A DNA stretch of 64,000 nucleotides from Sphagnum compactum (GCA_965153455.1 OZ234498.1:3286001-3350000); one strand, 5' to 3'; shown: positions 37,358-50,800, counted from the first letter of the stretch. Numbers and translations: made by a program. The notes: a model not told the origin generated them from the sequence alone.

Positions 37358-38245
37358 TGTCGCAACCCCACTTCGGCCAAGTGTGGGGGTGAAGCCCAAC
37401 ACTTGGAAAAGTTGGGGATTTGGAGTCCTCCGAGACTCTCAAATGTTCAGAGCTCAACAGCAAGGCCCAAAACACCTCGCATTAAGGTGTTCTTGGTGTC
37501 ATTGGAAAGGTCTTGAAACGTAGATATCGAAAATGACCTCGCATTGGCCATTCGGACATCTGAAGCTCAAGTTATGGGCAAAAGAAGGGCCGGGAGTCAA
37601 ACTGACAATCTGACTCCCGACCACTAAAAGTCGAGAATCGACCCTTTCCCAACGTTGCCTCAGGGAGTGCAACATGGCCTTGGAAAGATCTTGACGAGGG
37701 CTACAACTTTGGTTTAGACCTTGTTGCAATCGAACACCGGAATCGGGAGTTATGACCGTTCAAAGTTTCGGGAGTCCCATCGGGACAGTTTCGGGAGTCC
37801 CGTCGGGACAGTTTCGGGAGTCCCGTCGGGACAGTTTCGGGAGTCCCGTCGGGACAGTTTCGGGACTCCATTTCGGGAGTCCCAAGAAAATGTGCCATTT
37901 GGATGTAGCCTCCGTGGCGAGCTGCAGAGAATACTATAAGGGGGAAGGTGGTGGCTTCCCCCGAGTCCGGGCCGTGGTGAGTCTTGTGTGTAAAAGTGCC
38001 CGTGGCTTGTCCCAACACCCAAGGGTGTCCCGAATGCTAATCTAACCTCCCGTGATTGGTTTTTGGATGCAGATTCACACAAGCTAAGCTAGTCCCTCTT
38101 CCTAGTCTAATCCCGGGGCTTCCAACTCGACCCTCTACCCTTTCTAGAGTTGGAAGTCGGGAGCGTGCCCTTCAGTCCCAACTTTCCGCAACTTCACATT
38201 GGTGAACCCTCAAGTGAGTTCACCCCGGGACCAAGGAGCGTGTCA
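37358..38245. mobile_element. Solo LTR, 888 bp
   Basis: The element starts TGTCGCAACCCC and ends AAGGAGCGTGTCA. It therefore has TG...CA termini and is flanked by the perfect 5-bp duplication CACTT (37353-37357 and 38246-38250). No primer-binding site, polypurine tract, gag-pol or second LTR is next to it, so it is a solo LTR left by recombination. It is more GC-rich than the surrounding DNA. It contains a TATA-like ACTATAAGGG at about 37933-37942 and a 23-bp tandem array upstream of that, consistent with U3 enhancer repeats if the LTR reads on +. Superfamily cannot be set without internal sequence. Confidence 0.88.
37765..37883 (+). repeat. 23-bp tandem array inside the LTR
   Basis: Units at 37765-37787, 37788-37810, 37811-37833 and 37834-37856 read GTTTCGGGAGTCCCGTCGGG + ACA (first unit with one change), then a partial degenerate unit to 37883. 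Each unit contains the palindromic core GGGAGTCCCGTCGGGAC. Confidence 0.92.
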
Positions 38246-41200
38246 CACTTTGCATTGAAATTGAATGTGCATGACAAAGGAAGTTCAAATTAGCCGATAG
38301 CCATTGCAATATAAATAAGTAAACTTTGGATAGGGCTATTATCCCTTTTAAAATAGGTCCGGATTCTATAGTTGTTTAAGTCCAAACAACATTTAAATGC
38401 AAAAACAAAGTGTTGTTTTTTAAGTTTTAATAATGTAATTTTGGGCAAACCTTCTAAAGACAAATTGTGGTGGTGTTGACTAGTGAACTAGTATCTAGAT
38501 GGTTGTTATCATGTGGTTCCCTCTCTCATAAAAGACAAATAAAAAAACCAACCACCACTCCTCACTAAAGAAAAATGATGTGGGCCTCTCCATTGCCCAT
38601 TCCTTTGTTTTGTTGGCTATTAGGATTTTGTTTTCATGATTACATTCCTCCCCAATTTTCTCCTACATTAATATTCCATCTGATGAACATGGGAACATAT
38701 TAGACAAATTATTAGTTTTAATTCGGTGAAATCAAATGGAACCAATCCAAATTTTTAATTTGAATGGGTTTTTAATTTGTTGGGAAGTCTTTAAAACTAA
38801 AGTTTTTAGAGATCCAAAACAATGTTTTCAAAATCGCACCAAATTTTTTTGTCAAACCGTCTAATTATTTATTTTTTAATTGAAGGTTACTTTTAAAAGC
38901 AAAAACTTGATAACAACATCAGTAAGAACACTATGTGCTTCTCTTGAATCATAATTGTTGGATGGAGCTTGTAGATTGTGATTGTTAAAAATCAAGCTCT
39001 TAATCATAATGTTGACCGTTAAAATTTATCAATTAAATCGTAAGTTAAGAATTTCATGTTGTATTAAATAGATTTTGATGAAATTATCGAAGAAAAAACA
39101 CCCAATCGGTACATAATTATTATAATTCAATTATTTTAAATGCCATTACTTTTTTTATGGAAATGGTTATGTAGGTGTGATGTTGGGTTCTATTATTATA
39201 TTATGTTATAATGGAAAATTCATTTCCATTACCAAAAAATTAAATCAATCATTAAAACCAAATGTAATGAAAATCTTGAAAACCCATTTGTAAAGGAATA
39301 AACATGGTTGTGAAGTCCCATCGAAAAGTTCAAAACAAACATGTTTTAATAAATAGTTGTAACTTGTTACAACATTTTAATTTTTTCTATTATCAAACAA
39401 ACCCAAGGGGAAATGCAACAAGCCCATTAAGGTGTGTGTAAGTGTCCCATGACTTATTGATGGGATTTGCTAAAGCATGTTCCAGAAGATAATTGGCAAT
39501 TCCACCATTGATCCACATCACTAAGTAAAGATCCAATATATGAAGGCATAAACATGGTAAAATATGTTAGCCGAAAACAATTGTTATTTTTTTGGAAAAT
39601 ATCTATAAAGTATATTTTAATGTATTGAATCCACGAATATTATTTAATTCAACAATCAACAATTATAATTTTTTTGGCTTCATTGCATAATATTAAAGAA
39701 ACACATGTTTTAATATGCATTTAAGTACATTTTTTGAAATGAAAGTATAAAAAGTATATATCACAATTCTACAAAATTGAGTTACAAGTACATGAAAGTA
39801 TAACATGAATTAAAATTATTATATTTTCAAGTTGATGAAGGCCTAGTGTGTATGGATATAGTTTCAACTTTTCATATTCTAGTCATAATTTATCAAAGTT
39901 CTAATGTAAAAGTATTTTGGAAAACTTGAACAACCAACCAATTTAGAAAATATTTTTAATCCATTTTTCTTACATAAAAATTCCTCAAACTTTATGTACA
40001 ACTTACAATAAACTCAGTGAAATGCTATATGATTTCAAAATGTTTAAATAGGTTTTTAATGATATATTTTTGGGCATATTTTATCATGTTTGGACCCATG
40101 AATTTGACATCATTTGTGTTATATGTTTACATTTTGCCATGGGTAGCATTAATGAATTATAAGACTAGAAAACCACCATTAATCCCACATAAAAAAGTTT
40201 ATAGTTATTTTTGAATTTAAGTTTAAAATGGGTTAAATCAAGGTTGATAAAAAATTAAGTAATTATGTAGATTTAAATTCAAACAATTCATGGCAAGTCA
40301 TAATAAGCTTGTCCCATTACTTAATAAAAGGTTACGATATGCACATAGCTAAATCATCCAGTTAATGATCTTAGGATTAAAGTTATCATAATTAATGTTA
40401 CATTTTGTGTTGTGTTAGTTGAAAGCTACATTTTACCTAGTTCACCTTGTATGAAGATACCAAAATAAGTTTATTGACAAAAAAAAAAACAATTCATGGT
40501 CAAGGTGACAACGTAATGAAAGGATGTTGGTTTTCATTACAAATTAGATTGATCTGTTAATCTCCAAATGCATCATTCTTAATTGATCTAAACCCACATT
40601 ATTATGTAGAACTATGAACATCTTCTATTTAGTGATTCAAGTACCTATGTATCATGCATGACAAAAACAATTTATTCATGGATAGGCCAAAGGAAATGAC
40701 ACCATACATTGATTTTGGGCATCTACAAAACATTGTTATTTATATTTTAAATGCAATTTCAAGCATGACTATATAATAGTAGGAACTCATGTTGGGTTTG
40801 TGTCATTCTTAATATTTTGCCATGATAAAAATGATTCTATTTTAAACACATGTCAACTAAATAAATGTTATATAAGTTTCAAAATTCTCCAATTTGGATA
40901 AGGGTAAGAATACATAGGTTTAGTGAAAGATTTCATCAAAATAAAAGTTCAAACTAATACATATGAGGTGTTAAAATATATTGTAACTTTTCATAATGTA
41001 AATGTTGAGTAAATATAGAGGTTAATATCTACCATTCACATTATTGAACTACCTCATGGATGTAATGGGTGGTATAAGGTAGTGTAAATAAAAATATTTG
41101 AAGAAGTATGGCAGATTTGCAAATGGGAATGCTATATGAACACGCAACATTAAAAAATCTTTAATACTGAAAGTTTCATTGAAAAAATACTATTAAAATT

Positions 41201-43085
41201 TTAGTAACACATTTTGAATATTCTTTTAACACAAAATGGTAGCATAATCTAAAAAGATTCCAAAAATAAAAAAGATAATCTTGTTCAAGATAATTAGTGA
41301 AAAATAAAAATAAAAATAAAATAATCACCATAATTTGGACAAATCCATCATACCAATTGTCCTTAAAATGTGGGAATGCCTATAAAATAAACTATGGTAA
41401 TTGCATATAGTTTAATTTCACCCAGTTTAAAACAATAATTAACCTCAAATTTATACTTGTTAGCATAAAGTCAAAGTAAGTAGGGTATTTAAAAAGGTAA
41501 TTAAATCAACTACTAATCAATTAGGTATTTATTTGTTTTTACATTTATGAATGAATATATTCATATGAACCTTAATACACAATTTATTTTATATAAAATT
41601 TGATTATATCATTATTCACTACGTACATCAATGCATGAAATTCTTAGGTTGAATGCTTCACATTTCAAGTTGTTTTTAACAAGAATCAAGGAATAGAAAA
41701 AGTTGTGTGTGTGTGTTGACATACACAACATTGTTGGGGGCAATGTATTTTTGATATGGTCATACTAGGATGGATCTTCACAAGGCATACATAAGCATGT
41801 GATCATCAACATGTCCTTTTGATGTCCAATCATGGTTATTTTGAAAGGGTTTCAATGTTTTATTGCCATTTTGTGCCATATGTAATTAAGATCCATTTGG
41901 CCAATGACATTTATCTTTTAAAGTATGTCAATATTCTTAGTCAAGTTCCCATATGAATGATGAAAGGCGTATGAAAAATATAAAATTTAACTTAGCCAAC
42001 TTTTATATTAGATGTAACTACAATGGATTCACAATGTTTTCAAATTCAATTGACAAGATTGAAAGTGCATTAGTTTTGGTTTCACCTATTCACTTGGCAA
42101 AAGTAATGGTAAGAGATGATGTGATTAAATAACATGTGAAAAAACACAAATCCTTTTACAACTTTCAAATGAAAGTATAAGAAAGGGTGATTAAAATCTC
42201 ATGAAAAATAAACATAGGAAAAAATTAAGGTCACAACTTTAGTTTATAGGGAATTTTACATTTAATGCATACTTGTTGAAAAGACACCCATATAATCTAT
42301 TTGGAATTTGAAGACCTATATGTATGACATTGGAACATTGTGGCAATCTCAATATGATTAGATATTGAAACCTTGCATCATGTCAAGTAACTTATGAACT
42401 ATGCATTGTTTTATCATCTGCATTTAATATGGAAATTTGTCAAAACTACATAACATTACAACACTAGCAAAAGAATAAAAAATGAAAGGAAAAATGAAAG
42501 CACACAAGCTTGATAGAAAAAAATAAATTGAGTTCAATTTTAAAGCATAGACTTGACCTCAAAAAAATAATGATACGAGAAATCAACAATAAACTCTAAG
42601 TGTAATCAATGTTTGATTTTTCATGTTTTAAAATAATAATTTATGGTGACATCGTGAAATCGTTGGATTTATTTTATATCTCACCAATCATAATATATGA
42701 TAAGAACATGTGAATAAATTTTAAATGAATCTAATGAATAAAAACACTATGCAAAACACTATTTAAACATTGTATTAACGTTTTTAAACAAAAAAAAATT
42801 TGGTCGATGACTTGAAAAGATTTGAAATTGACATATTTTGGACAAATGTTTTCATTAAAATCATAATAATATAATAGTATGAAGATTTTTTTTGAAAAAC
42901 AAAATTCAAATTTTAATCCCGGTCACAAGAACCTGAACACTCCACAACTGGGCTTTAAGACCCCCACAGTCCAAACCGAAGAACCTGCCAAACGCGGGTC
43001 TCGAAGTTCGAACCCACAACCTAACAGTCAATAACAATGAAGCTTAAGAACCGCCCTGAGAACCGCCGGTTATTTTTCGCGGCCT

Positions 43086-43108
43086 CCCCCCCCCCCCCCC
43101 CCCCCCCC
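43086..43108. repeat. Poly-C tract
   Basis: Twenty-three consecutive C residues, about 450 bases upstream of the SWI3 ATG. Homopolymer length may be affected by sequencing error. Confidence 0.85.
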
Positions 43109-43558
43109 TTTACCCTTTTCTCTTTCTGATAACCGCCCGACACTGGCCAAGACTCGGACAAGCCAGACGGAGAGCGATTAGGGTTTGGAGCTTCCCGCAG
43201 GGAGGGAGGGAGGGGAGAGAAGGAGGGAGAGAGCGCGGGGAGAACGAGACAGAGGGGGGCGAGAATCGAGAGAGAAAAACAAGGAAGATTTTTTGTTACG
43301 GAGTTATGAAGTTTGGTGCTCATTTTTGTGGTTGGCAAAGAGAGGAGATGGGAATTTGGGTTTTGTTTGTTTGGAGTTGAGTAGGTTTTGTCGGAGAGAT
43401 GGTGTTGTGCGTCTTCTTGTTGTTGTGTGTGTTTTTGCAGAATTAGGGTTTGGAGCTTCGTTTCTGTCCCTCTCACAAAGAAGGGGGGACAGACATACAC
43501 AAGACACACAAAACGAAAAAGACCGTTGTTGCATTTCTTATATACACAAGTAGACACC

Positions 43559-46500
43559 ATGTTGAAGCGGAAGAGGGAATCCTCACCTTCGTCAACACCT
43601 TCGCAAGGCTACAAACTGTCGCGTCAACGGTCATCTGAGGTTGCAATACCTGGCCATAATGAGAGCTTGGAGAATGGTGTGGTGAAGGAGTCGTCGGTTG
43701 GGGTTGTTGAGCATCTCCATCATGTCTCTTCTTCCGCCGCCGTTGAAGCATTGGTGCAGCCTGAGCAGCAGCAAAAGACAATGGAGGTGAGGCCGCCGCC
43801 AGAGACAGAAATCCAGGAAACAGCAGCAACCACAACATGTTCTCCAGCTATGGAAAATAACTCACACCACGACAACGACAAGAAGATGATGATGATGCAG
43901 CAGGTGACGACCTCTGAATCTACAGAGCAACAAAAACAGCAGCCACAGCAAGGTTCTGCGTCAAAAACTGAGAACGGAAATGCTGGTGATTCTGCATTAG
44001 GGTTTGGAGCCTCCGTAGCATCCACATCACAAACACCACCACCAGTAGTGGCAGAGGTGTTCCACACGGTTCCCAGCCATGCAGGCTGGTTTTCATGGAC
44101 CAAGATTCACACACTGGAGACGCAGGGTTTGCCAGGGTTTTTCAATGGCACATCCGTCGCACATACACCAGAACTGTACATGGAGTACAGAAATGCAATT
44201 GTAAACAAGTATAGAGAGGATCCGACTAAGATCATTAGCATTGCGGATATAATGCAAGGCAGTCTGGGTGGTAATGTTGTTGTTGTAGATGAGAAATCGA
44301 TAGCACGAGTACTAGGGTTCTTAGACCATTGGGGTCTCATTAACTATCAAGCACCTGAAGACTGGCTCCCTACATGGCCAAACAAAGAAGCTGCTGATTC
44401 TCTTCTGGAAGTGGATGAATCGGGTGTGAGTCAGGCGTTGTTGCCACAAACGGACACAAGCTTGTATAAATCTCATAAGTCTCGGTCTCCTGCATCGTCA
44501 AAGCAAAATGTCACAAGCAAACAAAGCATTATGAAACAAACTGCTGCCGACCGAGCTCTTGCAGAAGCTTTAGAAAAGCTTCAAGGACCAGAGGTGGAGT
44601 ATCATTGCAATTCTTGTGCTGCTGACTGCTCCAGGCAACGCTACCATTGTCAGAAGCAGGTGTGTTCTTTGATTCCCCTCTGTCCCATGGCCAGCAATTT
44701 TTTGCAGCTTATTGCAATTATGGTTACAGCTGAGTTTGATCAGACTTACCAAGGGTGTGTGTTTCTTTTTTGCTTTGCAGGCAGATTTTGATCTCTGTCC
44801 CGACTGCTACAATGCTGGGAAGTTTGGGTCAGATATGATGTCTACGGATTTCATGAGGATGGATGTCACAGAAGCAGCAGATGCAAAGGGAGAGGGTTGG
44901 ACGGACCAAGAAACCCTCCTTCTTCTGGAAGCACTGGAGCTCTATGGGGACAACTGGAATGAGATTGCTGAGCATGTGGCTACCAAATCAAAATCACAGT
45001 GCATTCTGCACTTTATCCGCCTGCCTATTGAAGACCCATTTTTGGATGACACAGACACATCGACACTGCCTTTTAGCGCACCCTCTCCACCATCTGTGCT
45101 GCAGACAGCTAGCTCCTCAGAAGGAGAGCAGAAAGTTGAGCCTTCATCAGAGAAACCATCTGAAAGCCTTGCCCCAAAGGTAGTCAGTAACAACACAGGA
45201 ACAGAATCAGCTTCAAAAGGGTTATCTGCACCTCCACCTTCTGTAGCATTTGCAGATGCTGGCAACCCTGTCATGACCCAGGTATGTAAGAGATCCCCTT
45301 CATAAATCATCTTCACTGTGAGTTTTTTAGCAGTTTTCTTGTGTGCATAATTTTTTCCCTTTTAAATGAGGAGGTTGTTTGAAGATACCTTGAATTCTCA
45401 GGGTTGACTAGCCAGTAGGATCATAGTTTTGGAGGACTTGAAATCATCACCTTGTTTTTGAAGGCAACAGGGTATTCATGATGAAGATGTTTGGCTGAAA
45501 CTGATGTTTTATTGCAAATCAAGTACTGTCGTGCTTGACACATTTTCCTTTTGGGTTGTAGGTGGCATTTCTTGCAGCTCTTGTCGGTCGAAATGTAGCT
45601 ACAGCAGCTGCTCAGGCAGCATTAGCATCACTTACAGAAAAGGAACCAGGACCTCGCCTGGCTGCAGGCACTGCCATAGTTCTTGATGCTCCAAAGGTGA
45701 AAGAGCTCCTCCCAAGCGGTTCTCATCCTGACAGGTTTTTCTCATCACCTATACCAGTGACCCATTGGCTTGTCCATAGGAAAGACTCGGGATTGCAATG
45801 ATGCTTTGAATTTCTCAGTCATGTGTGCATTTGGTCCAACAATTTTTTTGTTTGAGATGATGTGGGGTTGAGTTTTTGGAGGCACAGTAAGGTTCTTTGT
45901 GCTGCCTATAGCACTGTCACAAACTTGGTCCCCATTTTGCTTGAGCCCAAAACATGTTTGTCATACTTTCTTTGACATTTATCAGAAGATTAGGAGTGAA
46001 TGCTCTGTAAAGCAGTTGAGCATTGCTCTTTAGTCATAGATTAGGATGATGATTGTTGCTACTGGCATGGGGGTTAATTAGAACTTGGCTGGCTCATGTC
46101 ACAAGTCCACTTGCGAATCCACTTTGTGAATAATATCATTATGCAAAAGGTCTGCCTATGTTGGCATCGTGTTGGAAGGCATGCTCTGACTGGTTGTGGT
46201 GTGTTGAAGTTGTCAGGGTAGTCCAATTGGATGGAGAGCTGCAAACAGCAGTTGAGGACCCTAAGGTAGAGAATGAAACCAATTTGGAATCTGGAGTTCA
46301 GGACCCCAATGCAAAGCCTGAAACAGAGTTGGAATCTGAAGTTCAGGGCCCTTTAGCTCAGACTGGAACAGAGTTGGAATCTGGAGTTCAGGACTCTAAA
46401 GCAGCAGAGCATGCTGAATCAGCCATAGACAGGGAAGGGATACTGCCTGTTCCAGACAGTTCTCCACAAAAGGAAGCAGCTGGACAGACTTGTGGGGATT

Positions 46501-47803
46501 CATCGCCAGGTGAAATCCCTTGGTCAAACTCTTTTATCCCTTAAGCTTGCTCCATTGTCTGACTGATGCTGCTGTTTTTTCAGTTGCCTCCAGTTTAGAT
46601 AATCCATGATACGTTTTGAAGAGTTCATGAGACATAGACATAAGTTAGGAAGACCCTATCTGATGCCAGTGGGTCTGGCACAAGAAGCTACTTTGAACTT
46701 AAATCTAGACACCAAACTAAGTGGAATTAATGCTGCAAACACTTGGTGATTGCCTTCTGCTCTGCGGTATCTCATTCAATCAGTTAATGTGGTAGAAAAA
46801 ATGGACTGTATTTGTGGCTGTACAGTCATGGTGATTAGCAAAGTGGCTGGCAAGACTTGTCTTAATATGCTGTCTGTCTGCACTTGAAAGTCAGCTTTTT
46901 GCTAGGCATCCATACTGAATGATGGAGTTAAGGATTTGAATTGCAGGTAAAGAATGTGTCCCAAAGACAGTGCCAGAGGAAAACTCCAAAAGGTTAGAAG
47001 AAGATCCCCAACATGCAACACGGGTGAAGCATGCAGCAGTGAGTGCTGTGGCAGCTGCAGCAGTGAAAGCCAAATTACTAGCTGATCACGAGGAGCGTGA
47101 AATGCAACGTTTGGTGGCCACGATCATTGAGAATCAGGTATTTACGCATACATGAAGCCCTAGTCTTCTGAATCATACAATTTTCTGTGCTGTCAATGAA
47201 GTATTGGGCTGGAAATTTTGCAGCTTTGAAGAAAGCAATACATCATGTTTAGATGCAGGTGGTTTTGTGACCTCCAGTATGGAGCTCACCTTTCAATTAT
47301 GGGCTGCTGAAGAGGAAAGGGTTCTAATTGGAATGTCCCCTCAATTAGTATAGGAGGAAGATACCTCTCACTGATCCATGGAAAGGAGATTAAAGATCCT
47401 TCACTAGTCAGGAACTGGGTTTCTCTGATATTAATGTGCTGGGCTGCTATTGCAGTTGAAAAAGTTGGAGTTGAAGCTGAAGACATTCAGTGAACTAGAG
47501 AATATGATAGCGATGGAGTGCGAGACTGTGGAACATGCACGACAGAGAATGTACTCTGAGCATGCTCAGATGTTGGCTACATGCATGGGTACAGATAGTA
47601 ACAGTAGTGGTGCGCTTGCTCGCCCCTCCACAGACATGTTGAGACCTTCTGATGCATTGTCTAACAGTGGGGCAGCTGTGTCTGTACCAGTTTCACTTCC
47701 CACTGCTGACCCTTCCTCCATTACTGCCCAATTTGCAGCTTCTTTTGGCCCAGGCCAATCACCAGCTTTTCAACACCATGAATTAGATGGTCCTTCGTAT
47801 TGA
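43559..47803 (+). CDS. SWI3: SWI3-type SWI/SNF subunit (SWIRM-ZZ-SANT)
   Basis: Six exons (43559-44659, 44781-45281, 45562-45734, 46217-46509, 46947-47137, 47456-47803) join in phase to 868 residues. Domains in order are an acidic/Gln-rich N-terminus, then SWIRM at about 168-262 (VPSHAGWFSWTKIHTLE, LYMEYRNAIVNKYREDP, VLGFLDHWGLINY). A ZZ zinc finger lies at about 345-385 (YHCNSCAADCSRQRYHCQKQ, FDLCPDCYNAGKFGSD), and SANT at about 405-455 (GWTDQETLLLLEALELYGDN...SQCILHFIRLPIEDPF). The SWIRM-associated region follows (AGNPVMTQVAFLAALVGRNV), then a C-terminal coiled coil (ADHEEREMQRLVATIIENQL, KKLELKLKTFSELE). SWI3/SMARCC dimers are core subunits of SWI/SNF nucleosome remodellers. The ZZ finger resembles SWI3D and the coiled coil resembles SWI3C, so the subclass is left open. 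An alternative in-frame upstream extension exists, but ATG 43559 gives the natural MLKRKRES start. Confidence 0.94.
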
Positions 47804-50800
47804 CACTAAGATTTGCCCCAGTACACTGTTCTGCAACAAACAACTCTTGGTACGCCCTGGAATTGTAATGTGATTATTTGCTGATTTGACAATGTACAAG
47901 CATGGATTCAGTTCTAGTTCCATGGTGGTAGCAGTCAGCAGTCCTTGTTTGGTACCTACTTAGTTGAGTACTGTTTTGTTGGCAACCATACAGGAAGCAG
48001 CCAAATTTTCAGAATAATATTTTACCCCCCCTGGAGCTTCCCAGTGTCTGAAATTCTTGCCAAACTTGGTGTTGGCACTGACTTCCCACAGCAACTATGG
48101 AAAAGACAATTAGTGTGGGTGTATTATGGGATTGCTATCTCTGGAAACAGAGTTGGCTACAATTTGGTCCTCTTGGCATTGGTAGGAAATCAACTTTCAG
48201 CATTTGTAAGTCAATGACTACAGTGACCAGTTAGCCCTCATTTGATTTGCTTCTATTCGCTACCTCTCTCACCATAGTTACTGGGGGTTATTGGCACATC
48301 ACGAAAGTTATGTGTAAAGATTGGATGTGAAATGGACTCTTCACATTCCCATGTCTCCCCATTCTTGGAGTATTTTCTTTTCCATGGTCATCTTCTACAT
48401 CTTCTCTTACTACTACTCCTTGTTTACAAATGATACCCACCAGTTGTTCTATCGTCTGTTTCATTGCAAGAAAGAATCCCAGACATACTAGGAACCAACA
48501 TTGTTACAACCGGAGCTCTTACTTGTAGGAAAAACCTTTATGTGATATAAGCCATAGACAAGTTCTCTTCTTTGATGGCTACATAGAACCATGAATTTGA
48601 ATAAAGACACAAAATATGGAAGTGTGTATCTAATCAATTTTCTTTCATGACATGAAGAAGCTAAGAATATTATTGAACAAATTGAACAAGTTGTGTTAGG
48701 TGATCATGTTTCAAACTAATGTTTATCAAATTATAACGAGTTGCATGACATTTAATTAGAGCTACTAAGGGGAAATAGGCCATAGAAGCTTCCAATATGG
48801 AGCCTTTCATAAAGCATGTTCTCTAGGGGAACTTCTTAACTAAATATTAATACTCATTATGGATGAAGGTGGATTATGCTAGATGAATTATATATATTTT
48901 GGATGAAATGCGAACCTTTATGAACAAATGATGAAATTACATCATTTATCATATGAATCATTTTCATATAAATAATTACACAATTAAAAAAAAATTATAA
49001 TTGGGTTTATGAATGCCATCCATGACATTAATATCTACATTTGAATTCTCCTTTTCCTTGCATGTTTAGCCCTTTGTTGCTTCTCTATATATGTATATAT
49101 ATATTGCAATCTCCTTATTTGGGTTTCAAATATTGTTCACACAATTATGTATGCATATCAACAAGTTCAAGATTTGATGTTTAATCAGGTTTTGTTCAAA
49201 AACTTAAAAGGTTTCAATTCAACAAGTGTTGTCTAGTTCTTGATTTTAAAAAGAACATTTTGATTATAGGTTTGTGTTTTTTGTTTGATAAAAATTTTGG
49301 TGCAATTTTGAGATTGGTTGTTTGGATTTATGACATCTTTAGTTTTGGAAACTTCCAAAAAAAATTTGGAGGTTGGTATGGTTTAAGACCATGTTTTAGT
49401 TCCATTTACATTGTACTCCACCAAAATTAACAACAAGCCTAAATGGGTACTCACACGAATGGAAGTGAGGTATTAATAATGTGGGAGAAAATTGAAGAAA
49501 GAGTTCGTTAAGAAAAATAAATTCACTATCAAATGAGACAAAACCAATAAATAGTGAAGAAGCCCACACTTTTTTCCTTTGAGAAGGAGGGAGAGGAGCT
49601 AATTTTCTTGGTTTGTTTTCTTGGGGAGGAGGGACCAATGAATTGGTAGTCAATTGAATAAGGGTGAAGCTAGTGAGTTGGTAGTCACGTAACATAAACT
49701 ATTAATTCACATAACTAATAGTTTTATGAATTAGATCGTCTACATTTACAACACCGCCTCTTTATTTCTTTGTTTGGTGGTGGAGCATGCACCCAACATC
49801 ATCAACTTCAACATAAGATTTGTGCAAAGTTGAATTGTCACGACTTTAAAAACAGGTTTTGGTTGTTGCACTTTTAAAAAACCTTGTAATTGTACAACTA
49901 GAGAACTTGAAATTGAACTTGTTTTGAAAGGGAATGCAACCTAGTCCAAGTTTGGGATTTAGTTTCAGCATGAGGTGGTTGCACATCATTTGGATCCAAA
50001 TCTAGTTTCGACAAAACTATGAACCTTTGATCTAGATATCTCAAAACTTAACCTAGAACTTCAATTGGCCAAATACCCTGAACATGTTAACACTAGTACT
50101 TTCAAACAATAATTCTACAATTTGGTGGGAATTTGAATGTGATGGATTTGATTTTAACTGGACTAGTTTGGTTGAACATTTGCAACTTTTTTCCTTCACC
50201 GGGGAATGAAAATCACAAATAGGTGAAACAAACACTTAGAAAGAACACAACCGTATGTTGAGACACAATCATATACTAATTTAGCAGACCATGAAGTCTT
50301 GGAATGAATTTTTAGATAGATAGATTATTTAGATGCCACAATTTATTGGGAATCCAAATTGACTTGAATCCGCTTGCCTTCAATTGTTAGTTGCAAAAAG
50401 CACGTCGACCCAATTGCACCACCACGTCTTTTAAATGCATATGGACAACAATGAAAGGTACTTTATTTTTTCGTTTTAGTTTTTATTGTTTGGTAATTTG
50501 AATAACATCTTGCATGCCTCATTCCAAGGATGATGATGATTCATTGGAGTTGGTTTAAAAAGGATGATTATAAAATCTCATAATATTTTGTCCTACCAAA
50601 TTTTAGTTCAAAATCTATTTAGCTCACTTTCTAAGAAAGAAGCATAGAAATTTGTTTTTCATATTTAAAGAGTCCGAACCGTCTGTAATTAATGCACAAA
50701 AGATCATGCTGCAATAATCATTGTAGTAAAACAAAGCAAGGAACTGTTCCAGCCTGAGTTGGAGAGGGAGAAACAGAAATGGTTTGAAATAAGAAGAGTA

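Larger units (their letters stand above)
36031..43558. other. 7.5-kb intergenic region with solo LTR
   Basis: 36031-36250 is the uS10c promoter side with a (GA)n tract (36069-36090). Copy B of a dispersed repeat lies at 36756-36937 and a solo LTR at 37358-38245. 38250-42870 is AT-rich with no coding or repeat signal I can support. 42880-43075 has a tRNA B-box-like motif. 43086-43108 is poly-C, followed by a GA/GC-rich SWI3 leader. Confidence 0.6.

Noticed and set aside
37765-37883. CRISPR-like array
   Set aside because: Units are contiguous with no spacers, and the context is a plant LTR.
37721-38082. Overlapping open frames with repeated RESRRDSFG- or RRDSRNCPDGTPET-type peptides
   Set aside because: They are translations of the 23-bp array inside the solo LTR; 23 is not a multiple of three and no start/stop context supports a gene.
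38250-42870. Short open frames in the AT-rich block (for example 40017-40214)
   Set aside because: Composition is AT-driven hydrophobic text, with no splice partners or family resemblance.
43021-43560. 179-residue minus-strand open frame with poly-Gly
   Set aside because: Poly-Gly comes from the 23-C run; the rest is antisense to the SWI3 leader.
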